Positions 1 through 10,269 of a stretch of 64,000 nucleotides of DNA are shown here, piece after piece (the first letter of the stretch is position 1; each line of letters starts with the position of its first letter). Location of the stretch: NCBI RefSeq assembly GCF_020921035.1, contig NC_063158.1, positions 15,358,001 through 15,422,000 of the forward strand. Reading direction: 5' to 3'. The position numbers and the translations under genes were made by a program. The notes under the pieces are model-generated. The model was not told the origin of the DNA. It saw only the letters and a program-made list of their open reading frames with translations, and did no database searches. Source of the stretch: Rhodamnia argentea. Taxonomy: Eukaryota > Streptophyta > Magnoliopsida > Myrtales > Myrtaceae.

Positions 1-944
1 CTTAATTATAAAACTCGGTCCCATCAGAGCAACGACTTCTTGTCTATGATTTGGTCATGTTCATCAAATAATCTAAAATAACATAGATGTCAACTGCCAC
101 ATTTAATCGACAATTATGTGTGCCCAACTACATCGTCTCACCATCTTCGTTTTATTTCTACTTCTTTTTGGTGCACACAGTGACAAGTAAATGTATGTAC
201 CACGAACCACGTTAACAAAATGATCTAATGAGGACCTTGATAGGATATCAAAAGAAGATTTCACAACTGCAAAAATCTGCATATATCAACTTACTTTCGA
301 CCAAAAAAAACAAAAAACTTTCTTGATCTCTCTAAAGAAGCAGAGATGCGATACCTGCGAGGAATATTTCACAATTGCGATCCCATGATTCCAATTAACA
401 CATTTTCATCTTCCCTTAACTCGGAATCTCGAAGACATGGTTACGATCAACTCAATTTTTTTTTTCAGCAATCAACTCGCCATAGCAAAACCAAATCAGT
501 CACCAAAAGCATCCTAGATAGATGAACCGGATAATTAAAGCGGGCCTAAATAGAGATGACGCTGCCGTAGAGAATACATAATCAGGAAGAGGATGGAGAA
601 GACGCTTTAAGCATGAGCAACTAAACGCATGTTAAAGCGAGAACGACGACCGAGCATGCGCTCCGATGAACCTTCGAAGAGGAGAATGATGCCGCTCGAT
701 CGGCTGCCCAGACGCAAACATCAGAACTGACTCGCAATCAATGAAGAAGCAAACTTTAGGGCTCTAATTTAGGGCTCGGACTTCAATTTAGGGCAAAGAG
801 AAACAACCAAGCCAAAGGGAAATAGTTAGGGTTTCGATTTGGGGAGGTGAACGGCGACGTATTGATGACATGGACCTGTTCATCGAAGGTATTTGCCACA
901 TAGGAGAGAGATTTTATTAAAATAAGCCACGCCAGCATTTTTCG
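1..944. other. Spacer, no gene recognised
   Basis: AT-rich sequence with short A and T runs. I find no long reading frame or recognisable domain. The part around 740-900 has repeated 'agggctc/tttaggg' wording like a 5' leader, but no start codon there opens a convincing frame. Confidence 0.5.
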
Positions 945-2245
945 TTAGTCAAGTTGGATGGAGTTAATAGAAGAACTTGATTGCATCAATTTGACAAGTT
1001 TTAGAACTTGATTGCACTTTTTGTAAGTTTTAGGACTCAATTGCACTTTTGTGATAAGTTTTAGGACTTCTAGTAAACATATTCCAAATGGATTTGAAGA
1101 GAATCGATTCATCGTAATTGCCTCACAAAAATGATTTGAAGAGACTCGATTCATGGTAATTGGCTCATGAAAAAGATTTGAAGAGACTTGATTCATGGTA
1201 CTCAATGTATCAAAACCAGATTTTGACAAAAAAAAAACAAAATCTTTCCGGATGGGCAAAAGAAAATAAAAGGCACAAACGAGAGCCACAGCCAATGCAG
1301 TTAGATAAAGCCAACACAAAAGCCTACATGGAAAATTGAAGATGGCAAGGCCAAAGAAAGGAGCTTAGGCAGGTGACATTAAGTAAAAATGACGAAGAGT
1401 ACTAAAAAGATCGACTAGCAAATGTGGTTAATGAGGAAAAGACTCGATTCATGGTATCCGGCTTATGAAAAGGATTTACAGAGACTCGATTCATGGTATT
1501 TGGCTCATGAAAAGGATTTGAAGAGACTCGATTTGGTAATTTACTCATGAAAAGGATTTGAAGAGACTCGATTCATGGTATTTGCCACACGAAAAGGATT
1601 TGAAGAGATCGATTCAGGGTATTTGCCTCACGAAATGAATTTGAAGAGAATCGATTCATCGTAATTGGCTCACGAAAATGATTTGAAGAGACTAAATTCA
1701 TGGTAATTGGCTCATGAAAAGGATTTGAAGAGACTTGATCCATGGTAATCAATGTATCAAAATCAGATTTTGACAAAAACACAAAATCCATCTAGAGGGA
1801 CAAAAGAAAATAAAAGGCACAAACGACAGCCATGGCCAATGCAATTATATAGAGCCAACATAAACACCTACATGGAAAACCCGAGATGGCAAGGTCAAAG
1901 AAAGTAGCTTAGCAGGTGACATTAAGTAAAAAATGATGAAGAGTGCCAAGAAGATCAACTAACAAAAAGGGTTTAGTGACGAAAAGACTAGATTCATGGT
2001 AATTGTCTCATTGAAAGGATTTGAAGAGACTCGATTCATGATATTTGGATCATGAAAAGGATTTGAAAAGACTCGATTCATGGTAATTGGCTCATGAAAA
2101 GGATTTAAAGAGAATCGATTCAAGGTAACTGGCTCATGAAAAGGTTTTGAAGAGACTCGATTCATGATAATTGGCTCATGAAAAGGATTTAAAGAGACTC
2201 GATTCACGGTACTTGACTCATAAAAAAGGATTTTATCAAGCATGC
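945..2245. repeat. 42-bp minisatellite in a ~546-bp higher-order repeat
   Basis: A 42-bp unit (key words: GATTCATGGTAATTGGCTC, then ATGAAAAGGATTTGAAGAG) recurs in three blocks, about 1080-1200, 1440-1745 and 1975-2230. The blocks are separated by a shared non-minisatellite spacer seen at about 1205-1440 and again at 1751-1980, which gives a period of about 546 bp. Because 42 is a multiple of three, the minus strand stays open over long stretches and reads as degenerate 14-residue repeats (NRVSSNPFHEPITM-like). Reading frames of 124, 72 and 94 codons result. I regard these as by-products of the repeat, though translation cannot be excluded. Confidence 0.85.
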
Positions 2246-3141
2246 CAAACTAAAGATACCGATCAAGAGTTTGACTTTAGTATTTGGTTCTCATTGAAGT
2301 GGAAATATCGGTGATCGCTGACTCGATAGAAGTCGTGACATCTAATGCGTGTCGAGAGCAGACGAAGTAGATTGTAGCTCTACTTTAGTCTCCATTTAGG
2401 CCTACATCTAGAGTTATGCATGCATTTTATGAAGCATCTAATTGAAGATGGTCATCATATATCTGCACCTTCTGTAAACGGTAATTTGCAGACAATAGAT
2501 TGCAAGGACTTGGTTGTTTTGGAAATTACTATGAGTGTGGCCTTTCCATGTCTCCCCAAGTTTCCAGTTGTCCAATCTACAAAAAGTGATGTGCTTCAGC
2601 CAGGCTCGTTTTAATTCATATAGATAAATAGTAAGACGGTTCTACCGGGAACGTCTGCGTGAGATTACTACAAGATGCCAAACTGACTTGGGAATGGAGT
2701 ATCAGGTTCAGCTTCATTTGGAACTTTTCTTTAACCATCTCTAATTTCTTCTGGAGCACAAAATGTTGCAATGTTGTGGGGCTGCTCCAGTCACATATTA
2801 AATTTCTCTGAAAGGCTAAACTTACCTACAAATTAGTACAAGACTTCCATCACATGCCTATAGGTCCAGCCCATAAGATACGACATATACACTCCTAACT
2901 TCATATTTATAATCAACAGAGAGATAACGATCCATCTCTTTATTCTTATGTGTATGTAGATGCCATAGACGTACGTCTATTCAGCTCTCTAAATATTAAT
3001 CATAGAAGAATGAGTTATCCCGATTTTCAGCGTGATTGACATAATCTCGAAAGTCTTATTGTCGGAATGAATAAACAATATGCAGCTTTCACTTTGCGAC
3101 TTTCGATGAATTGATAGAAATTATGTTCTAGTGTCACACAC
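2246..3141. other. Spacer, no gene recognised
   Basis: A 64-codon plus-strand frame at 2420-2614 matches no family I know and lacks supporting context. The next exon of the QWRF relic, which begins at 3142, would be expected here on the minus strand, but I cannot recognise it. Confidence 0.4.
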
Positions 3142-3979
3142 CTCAATCTGGCTAATGATCTTTGAGTTTGCACCGTTGGCTTTAGCATTCACATACTACC
3201 ATTGAATCAACCGATTATGAAGCAGGTGAAGTTGATGAATGTTTTCCGCATCCGCAGGACCCAGAGAAGATGATGAGATGAGGTTTTCTTGCTCTTCAAC
3301 AAGTCAAGTCCCATATTAAGCAACTTCTCCACACCATTATGCCTTGGAGGGACTCGACGGTGGCTTCAAGCTTGAAAAGGACAACAGCCTCTCTTTATTT
3401 TCTATAGACATCAGAGATGAACCTGACCTGCCGGGTGACAGAGCCCATTGCAGCATTGCACTCCTGTACTCAACGAGCGAACTAGCCCTTTTGATCGTGA
3501 CTTTCACTGTAAACTTGTTCGACCAAGCTGTTTCATCGATCGACAGAGGATGATGAGCATTCGAATCTAAAGTCGACCTGCTAGACCTTCCTGTTATATC
3601 ATTCATGTGCTTGGATGAAACTTCTATACCGGCTTGCCCCATTGTTGTCATCGACGATAAATTGGATGTCAAAGAGGATACATCGATGCGTTTGGATTCA
3701 TATTCAAGAGAAAGGTCTGTTAAAAGAATCAGATTTCCTTCTGGAAGATTTCTTGAAAAGGGCATTTTCATCAACTGAGAATCTTCAACAGACCATCGGG
3801 GCAAGAGACCCTTGTTCGAAGACGGCGACGATTTTTTTTCCGGGAAATAACAAATTAACGATGTAACTCATGGAACCGCCGGGAATAGGCTTGTGGTTCT
3901 CTTTACTACTACCTTTCACATTATCGATTCTACTAGTCTCGGTGCCGCTCCTCTGCCTGCTCAAATGCGTCTCAGCACT
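3142..3979 (-). pseudogene. QWRF-motif (AUGMIN8-like) protein, degenerate 5' exon
   Basis: Known family role: QWRF proteins (EDE1/AUGMIN8, SCO3 relatives) are plant microtubule-associated proteins, some in the augmin complex. Seen here on the minus strand: a serine-rich basic stretch with SSKENHKPIPGG (about 3900), a 155-residue frame ending in WALSPGRSGSS and SSLKPPSSPSKA (3337-3804), and at about 3150-3215 a block reading HNRLIQW-stop-YVNAKA, which aligns to the family signature QWRFVNARA. The pieces lie in different frames, so there are at least two frameshifts, and a TAG (3196-3198) sits exactly at the Arg position of the QWRF motif. GAG followed by GTGTGT at 3136-3144 looks like the family's exon-1 donor site, which favours a decayed genomic copy over a processed one. 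Downstream exons were not found. It could alternatively be a fragment captured by a transposon. Confidence 0.7.
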
Positions 3980-4076
3980 TGCGACCTTATTTCCGCTTTT
4001 TTTGGCTTTCGCAGTCGACTAGGCTCTTGCTATATTTCAAGCTATTTTTCGCAGTCGGCCTTATTAATGATGTAAC

Positions 4077-4485
4077 CCAAAAGCTTTTGGGTTAGACTTT
4101 CTAATATGATATCGGAGCCACTGTTATCTATATATGTGGGTCCACTCCCATTAGTTAAATTTCACGTGCAAGCCAGATTACGAGTGACACATGGAAATTG
4201 ATTAATGGGGGTCGGCCCACATATGCATAAAGAGATAACACTGGTTTTTAGGTTGGACATTTTAACATGGTATTAGAACCAATGTCTTCCACAAATGTGC
4301 GTCCACCCCCCGTAATTCAAATTCCACATGCCGCTTGTAATTCGGCTTACACATGAGTTGGGTCTTGAAGTTGTTGTTTCGTAGTCCCACATCAATTATG
4401 AATGGGTCATATATGCTCTTTATATTCATGTGATCTTCTTTTACTTATAAGCTTAAGTTTTTGGGTTGGACTTACTAATAGTATA
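4077..4485. mobile_element. TRIM-like terminal-repeat remnants
   Basis: Three related segments end in wording like 'ttttgggttggactt..taa' (about 4085-4105, 4245-4270 and 4450-4480). Two are followed by a degenerate initiator-Met primer site (TATGATATCGGAGCC at about 4109, ATGGTATTAGAACC at about 4268). The last segment carries LTR-like 'tcccacatcaattatgaatg' and 'tttatattcatgtg'. The arrangement looks like nested or tandem decayed miniature LTR elements. No clean target duplication was seen. Confidence 0.4.
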
Positions 4486-6390
4486 CATGCTAAAAGAGCA
4501 CATTACAACTTGGTACTGGTTTGACCAAAAAAAAAAAATTGTGTTTGGAGCCATGATTTTCTTCTGACCTATTCAATGTACTAACGCTAACATTCCAGTG
4601 GATTATAACATGCTACATTGACCAGACCCTAACATGAAAAGTCCATACTTCACACACGCACAGAAGACAATCCTGTCCAAATCCTAATAAAAATACGGAA
4701 GAGAAGACTTCAATAATCTACAAGAACTTTGAGCTTTTGTTTTAGTTGATATTTTTGTTTTATAGTTAAGATCTATTCTGGATAAGTATGACTCTTTAAA
4801 TCAATCTGGATGTACACGGAAGAGAAGACTTCAATAATCGCGTTGTTATGTTATTCATGCACATCCCAACTTGTTTTGTTATTGTTCTACAGATACACGG
4901 GAACTCTGTTCATTATTCCTTGTAGTCTGTGGAAAACGAAGGCACTAATTAATCACTAATGAATCTGAAAAACGAACACCCTGATTAATCATGTTTCAAG
5001 ATGCCGTATTTTACATACACCTTCAACTGTTCCAATCCAATATCAAGATCAAGTGATCTTATCAGATTTATCCGGCATGAGTTCGAACGTTGCCAGACTT
5101 CTAAATCGCGTCAGTCGTCTGGCGACATGGTGCTGGAATTATCCCGCAAAGAAAGCCGAATCTTTTCGATGCTAATGAAGCGAAAATGCAGGAGTCATGC
5201 TGGTAATTGAACTGATATACCAGAATCATTTCCAGTCAAATTCTCTTAGGTAAGAGCCTTCAGGATTTCACACAGTGGAGTGTACGCGCAAAACGTGCCT
5301 TTTCAACGAAAAGAATGGCCAATCTAGTGGTTATATTCCTCGATTTTCAAGATAATGGTTTCGAGATTTTAAGAAAAGAATGTCCAGAATCTATTTCACA
5401 TTAATCTCACTTCGAAAAATAGAGATGCTTTACAAATTTGTCTAAGATGGAATATAATTGCCAGCCAAATTAGAGCTAATTGATTGAGAGACTTTAATAT
5501 AAATGTGTTGGTAGAGTCCCGTTCACATGCGCCCATTTCCAAAAATCGTTAGCTCAAAGACTGGCCTAAATATTTCAAGTACTTGCTTGCTAAGGTCAAG
5601 CCCATAATGTATAGGCCTGGCCATCAAGCCATGGTAATAAGTCCATTTTGTTTGGCCCAAAGTTTACCATTAAGTCTGAAAGTTTTATTTAAGAAGAAAT
5701 TACCCCCCGCAGTCCTTAAACTTGGACCATTTTGTTGCATTTTAGTCCATCACTTTTGTATGATTGTGGCCTTCGACACTTTGTTCGCATCTAGTCATTT
5801 CTGTGTGGTTGTCAACGTTGGCGCAATTAGGGCATTTCCATCTCGTGAATTGAATGTGTATTTATGAATCTCACCAATTATGTGCAAAACGCTCTAGGTC
5901 AAGATCATATGTACATGTCAATGGTCTAGACCTAAGCATTTCATGGATGATTTGCCAATGAGATTATTATATCTTTTTGGGTTGAGAAAACACAGAGTTG
6001 GGCGATGCCAGCCTAGGCAGGCCTGGGCGAGGTTTGGCGTTGCCTAGATCGGGGTGGGCCTCGCCCGATCCTAGTGAGGGTCGTCAGCCCGAGCTTAGGG
6101 CCAGCGAGGGTTCGGCGACCTCCATCGGCCCTTCTGAGAGTGGGCCAACTCTTATCTTTTCCATGTGAGTTTGAAGCCTGCAAACTTTGAAGGAACCTTA
6201 GCTTCACGTATGACTTCAATAGCTGCTCATCTCCATCTTTAATTCGAGGACCCATTGTTAATCTCTTTATTCTCATTCACAAATTCTGCATTATTCGCCA
6301 ATACAAACTTACAAATCTCTGAACTAATGAAGTGTCTAAAGGATCAGCAGAAATGCAATTATTATTTATTGGGCGCTTCCACTTTCTTTT
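4486..6390. other. Spacer and BBE copy 1 3' flank
   Basis: Mostly AT-rich. Small frames (5001-5210, 5583-5867, 6013-6276) match nothing I recognise. The GC-rich patch at about 6000-6130 has the 'cgagggtcggcgacc' style found inside the fold-back elements elsewhere in the window. The last ~100 bp should be the 3' untranslated region of BBE copy 1. Confidence 0.4.
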
Positions 6391-8001
6391 TCACCGGGGA
6401 AGAACCGGAATGCTCTGTTCGTTTCTGAAGAAATTACCAGGATCGACTTTGGTCTTTATCTCCACCAACCTGTTGAAATTGCCCTTGAAGTACTTCACCC
6501 CGTACACTTTCCCTTCCTCGTAGCTCTCGTCTCCATTGTGGTTAATCCCCAGATCAAGGTCCCTATAATTCAAGAACGCTTCTCTCGGGTTCTTCGACAC
6601 AAAGGGCGTCATGTAACGATAGAGCTTCCTCGTCAGCTCGATGTAGTGCCGTGCCGCCTCGTCCCCATCCTCGTCCCAATTTGTCGCGTACTGTATCTTC
6701 CATAGGTTCCCGGCCCTATGCGGAAACGGGGTGTTGGTGGCAGGAATCTCGCCCATCTTGCCTCCGTAAGGGTTGAAGGTCAACACCGGCCTTTCTAGCT
6801 CGATCATCCTCCTCCAAATCAGCTCCAATCCGTCCTTCGGTATGATTTGCTTCACGTAGTCGGACTTTCTCTTCAAATGTGTCAAGACTTGCGGCGTGCG
6901 CGAAAGCAAAGCATCCACTGGAGTCCCGATCGGGAAACTGGTCCAGTAGAGCGTGGACTCGACCCAACTCATTTCGATGCAATCTGATTTCAGCAAGCCT
7001 AGCTCGGGAAAGCTATTGCTCATCAATGCAAGAAGCCTTTGAGCGTCTCCAAGGAAAAGCGCGAAAAACGTGGCTCTTATTGTTTTCTCTCCCGCGTTTG
7101 TTCCATTGACCACGTCCATGATCAGCCTTATGAAGAGATCCTCGTCCAGTTTGGGCGCCACTTGTTCCCACTTGTACACCACCTCGGTCGCGTTTTGCTC
7201 CCACGTCCTTGGGACCTGGAAGACCGTCACCGTCTCTGGGACTCGGACAAGGTTGATCTTGTAAGCGAGGACAACGCCAAAGCTCGCACCGCCTCCGCCT
7301 CTTATGGCCCAAAAAAGGTCTTCGCCCATGGATTCTCTATCCAGTATTTCCCCATTGATGTCGATCATGCGCGCATCAACTATGTTGTCGACGGAAAGCC
7401 CATACTTCCTCATCATGTTGCCATAGCCTCCGCCGCTGAAGTGGCCACCGACGCCCACTGTGGGGCAAACCCCGGCGGGAAAGCCATGGACCTTGCTCGT
7501 CGCTGCAATCCCATAGTAGACCTCGCCAAGGGTGGCCCCCGCCTGGACCCATGCTGTCTCAGCCTCGATGTCGACATCAACGGAGCGGAAATTGAGCATG
7601 TCAAGGATGAAGAAAGGCAAGGAGATGGAGACGTAGGATATGCCCTCGTAGTCGTGGCCTCCACTTCGGATCTTCATCTCGACCGAGAGCTTCCGGGCGC
7701 AAATGATGGCGGCTTGCACATGAGACTCATGGAGTGCGGTGAGGATGAGAGCGGGTTTCGGCGTGCTGGAGGTGTTGAAGCGGAGGTTTCGAATGTAAGA
7801 TTGAAGAACGAACGAGAAAGAAGAGTTGGTGGGCGTGTATATGGATGAGGTTATCGGATGCGAAGGTTGGGAGTGGTCGATGAGGCATTGGGCTAGGGTT
7901 TCGTTAGCAAAGGCTTGAGAATGTGAAGAAAATGAAGCTATGAACAACGCCAGGAATGAGAAGATGTAAAGAGTTTTGGACTTTGGAAATGAAGTTCCCA
8001 T
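6391..8001 (-). CDS. BBE-like FAD-linked oxidoreductase, copy 1 (intact)
   Basis: An intronless 536-residue protein. An N-terminal hydrophobic segment (residues 1-30) looks like a secretory signal peptide, and NxS/T glycosylation sites follow. The FAD-binding type 4 domain spans about 80-215, with RSGGHDYEG providing the first covalent flavin anchor His116 and [18 protein letters not shown] providing the second, Cys179. The C-terminal BBE domain covers about 475-536, with NYRDLDLG. Tyr193, Lys435, Gln437 and Tyr479 match the active-site set I recall for Arabidopsis monolignol-oxidising BBE-like enzymes. The residue three after the Cys is Val182, the type linked in this family to oxygen reactivity. 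Inference: an apoplastic sugar-oligomer or alcohol oxidase; the substrate cannot be read from sequence. It is the most divergent intact member, and its own 5' end is duplicated just upstream. Confidence 0.95.
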   Translation of the reverse strand: MGTSFPKSKTLYIFSFLALFIASFSSHSQAFANETLAQCLIDHSQPSHPITSSIYTPTNSSFSFVLQSYIRNLRFNTSSTPKPALILTALHESHVQAAIICARKLSVEMKIRSGGHDYEGISYVSISLPFFILDMLNFRSVDVDIEAETAWVQAGATLGEVYYGIAATSKVHGFPAGVCPTVGVGGHFSGGGYGNMMRKYGLSVDNIVDARMIDINGEILDRESMGEDLFWAIRGGGGASFGVVLAYKINLVRVPETVTVFQVPRTWEQNATEVVYKWEQVAPKLDEDLFIRLIMDVVNGTNAGEKTIRATFFALFLGDAQRLLALMSNSFPELGLLKSDCIEMSWVESTLYWTSFPIGTPVDALLSRTPQVLTHLKRKSDYVKQIIPKDGLELIWRRMIELERPVLTFNPYGGKMGEIPATNTPFPHRAGNLWKIQYATNWDEDGDEAARHYIELTRKLYRYMTPFVSKNPREAFLNYRDLDLGINHNGDESYEEGKVYGVKYFKGNFNRLVEIKTKVDPGNFFRNEQSIPVLPR

Positions 8002-8653
8002 TTTAGGGTTTGGTTCAAATATTTTTGCTGGTTGAGATAATTAGTTTTGCATGAAGGCCTTTTATAGGAAATGGGATTGGCTAAGAATTCATTAAAAAAA
8101 AAATAGAGTCAATGATAATCGAAATGAGAAGATCTTACAAGCCACCTCCAATCTTGACCGGAAAATCCTAAGTACAAATCTTGAAAAACAAAATCCGACA
8201 TAGACTAAATGAAGAGGGTTGACATTCTTAGTTGGTGATTCTGGTGATCTCATTTCAGTTACCTCATAAATACTTGAGCATGGACATGCGATTCTGGAAC
8301 TCTTATCCTTACAATTCCAGGTCCAAACTTGGAAAAGCCAACTTACGAAAAGTAAGACGGTCAACTGTCTTGCTTGATGATAATTGTGATCTCGTTCATG
8401 CAGAAATTGCCTTTGTTTTATTTCGTGCAAGTATTTCCGCAATGACATGCACTTCTAGAACTCTTATCCTTACAATTTTCGCACTAGCTGTCATATACGT
8501 ATATTCTTATATTTCGCAATAGCTATCCGGGTTGCTCAATTCTGACTTTCGCCTATGTTTTATATGGGTTTTTCCACTCTCTTTCAAGGACCAATTTCCT
8601 ATCATGGCCCAATTCATTTTATCGTAATTACTATACAAAGTGACCTACTACAC
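7426..8653. repeat. Direct tandem duplication, unit 1 (1228 bp)
   Basis: This covers the first 192 codons of BBE copy 1 plus 652 bp upstream. It is followed immediately by a second copy (8654-9880). The only difference I find by eye is one A fewer in an A-run near 8095. The junction (ctactacac then gcctccgcc) shows no microhomology. Confidence 0.95.
8058..8066 (-). promoter_or_regulatory. TATA box of BBE copy 1
   Basis: TATAAAAGG on the minus strand, 57 bp upstream of the ATG. This predicts a leader of only about 25-30 nt. The same box is repeated at about 9286-9294 in the duplicated unit. Confidence 0.7.
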
Positions 8654-9229
8654 GCCTCCGCCGCTGAAGTGGCCACCGACGCCCACTGTGGGGCAAACCC
8701 CGGCGGGAAAGCCATGGACCTTGCTCGTCGCTGCAATCCCATAGTAGACCTCGCCAAGGGTGGCCCCCGCCTGGACCCATGCTGTCTCAGCCTCGATGTC
8801 GACATCAACGGAGCGGAAATTGAGCATGTCAAGGATGAAGAAAGGCAAGGAGATGGAGACGTAGGATATGCCCTCGTAGTCGTGGCCTCCACTTCGGATC
8901 TTCATCTCGACCGAGAGCTTCCGGGCGCAAATGATGGCGGCTTGCACATGAGACTCATGGAGTGCGGTGAGGATGAGAGCGGGTTTCGGCGTGCTGGAGG
9001 TGTTGAAGCGGAGGTTTCGAATGTAAGATTGAAGAACGAACGAGAAAGAAGAGTTGGTGGGCGTGTATATGGATGAGGTTATCGGATGCGAAGGTTGGGA
9101 GTGGTCGATGAGGCATTGGGCTAGGGTTTCGTTAGCAAAGGCTTGAGAATGTGAAGAAAATGAAGCTATGAACAACGCCAGGAATGAGAAGATGTAAAGA
9201 GTTTTGGACTTTGGAAATGAAGTTCCCAT
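8648..9229 (-). pseudogene. Truncated BBE copy 1 duplicate with intact promoter
   Basis: 193 codons: the first 192 are identical to copy 1, then the frame crosses the duplication junction, adds Val and stops. It keeps the start, signal peptide, His116, Cys179 and the whole core promoter. It lacks the rest of the FAD domain, the substrate domain and the BBE domain, so catalysis is not expected. Transcripts would share 5' sequence with copy 1 and might run into the copy 1 promoter. Confidence 0.9.
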
Positions 9230-9880
9230 TTTAGGGTTTGGTTCAAATATTTTTGCTGGTTGAGATAATTAGTTTTGCATGAAGGCCTTTTATAGGAAAT
9301 GGGATTGGCTAAGAATTCATTAAAAAAAAATAGAGTCAATGATAATCGAAATGAGAAGATCTTACAAGCCACCTCCAATCTTGACCGGAAAATCCTAAGT
9401 ACAAATCTTGAAAAACAAAATCCGACATAGACTAAATGAAGAGGGTTGACATTCTTAGTTGGTGATTCTGGTGATCTCATTTCAGTTACCTCATAAATAC
9501 TTGAGCATGGACATGCGATTCTGGAACTCTTATCCTTACAATTCCAGGTCCAAACTTGGAAAAGCCAACTTACGAAAAGTAAGACGGTCAACTGTCTTGC
9601 TTGATGATAATTGTGATCTCGTTCATGCAGAAATTGCCTTTGTTTTATTTCGTGCAAGTATTTCCGCAATGACATGCACTTCTAGAACTCTTATCCTTAC
9701 AATTTTCGCACTAGCTGTCATATACGTATATTCTTATATTTCGCAATAGCTATCCGGGTTGCTCAATTCTGACTTTCGCCTATGTTTTATATGGGTTTTT
9801 CCACTCTCTTTCAAGGACCAATTTCCTATCATGGCCCAATTCATTTTATCGTAATTACTATACAAAGTGACCTACTACAC
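8654..9880. repeat. Direct tandem duplication, unit 2 (1227 bp)
   Basis: This is the second copy of 7426-8653. Its inner break falls inside the BBE coding region and its outer break lies only 1-6 bp from the target site of the inverted-repeat element at 9887. Confidence 0.95.
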
Positions 9881-9886
9881 AAATAA

Positions 9887-10264
9887 GCGTGAGAAAAGAA
9901 CACTAGAAGTGCCATAACTTATGTACGACGTTCACTTGAGTGCCATAATTTTCAAAACGTTCACTTAAGTGTCATAACTTTCAAAAATCGTTCACTTGAG
10001 TGCTACGTCGGAACAAAATCGTTCACTTGAGTGCTATAGCAACTTTTCCGGCATGCCATGTCAACTTTCCGGCTTGTCACGTCGGCTTTCCAGCATCTAC
10101 AGTAACTTTTCCAGCTACCACGTCAGTTTTTCCGGCTGTCACGTCAACATGGCACTCAAGTGAACGATTTTTAAAAGTTATGGCACTTAAGTGAACGTTT
10201 TGAAAGTTATGGCTCTCAAGTGAACGCTGTACAAAAGTTATGGCACTTCTAGTGTACTTTTCCC
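9887..10264. mobile_element. Fold-back/MITE-like element (378 bp)
   Basis: The termini are inverted: AGAACACTAGAAGTGCCATAA at left, and at right the complement of the same with one change (CACTAGAAGTGCCATAACTT shared). Inside, 'gttcacttgagtgc' wording repeats several times on each arm around a GC-richer centre with 'ttccggc' repeats. It is flanked by AATAA at 9882-9886 and 10265-10269. The related promoter copy at 12980-13010 reads 'acacaaataactgttcattt' with no insert, so it shows the empty site. Confidence 0.8.
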
Positions 10265-10269
10265 AATAA

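Noticed and set aside
945-2245. Tandem repeats considered as a CRISPR array
   Set aside because: Units are contiguous and diverged without unique spacers, and the sequence is plainly plant nuclear DNA.
2420-2614. 64-codon plus-strand frame
   Set aside because: No recognisable motif, promoter or neighbouring exon.
5255-5300. Short match to 14677-14710 ('ggatttcacacag.ggagtgtacgc')
   Set aside because: About 30 bp only, with no shared flanks. Too small to call a repeat family from this window.
7039-7848. A 269-codon plus-strand frame opposite BBE copy 1, and similar plus-strand frames opposite every BBE copy
   Set aside because: They are antisense shadows of GC-rich coding sequence. They show no domain, lack their own promoter, and recur wherever BBE coding sequence is present.
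6391-8001. Assigning BBE copies to a named enzyme (berberine bridge enzyme, cannabinoid synthase, a specific AtBBE-like)
   Set aside because: The family is large and substrate cannot be read from these motifs. Only the family and likely flavin chemistry are supported.
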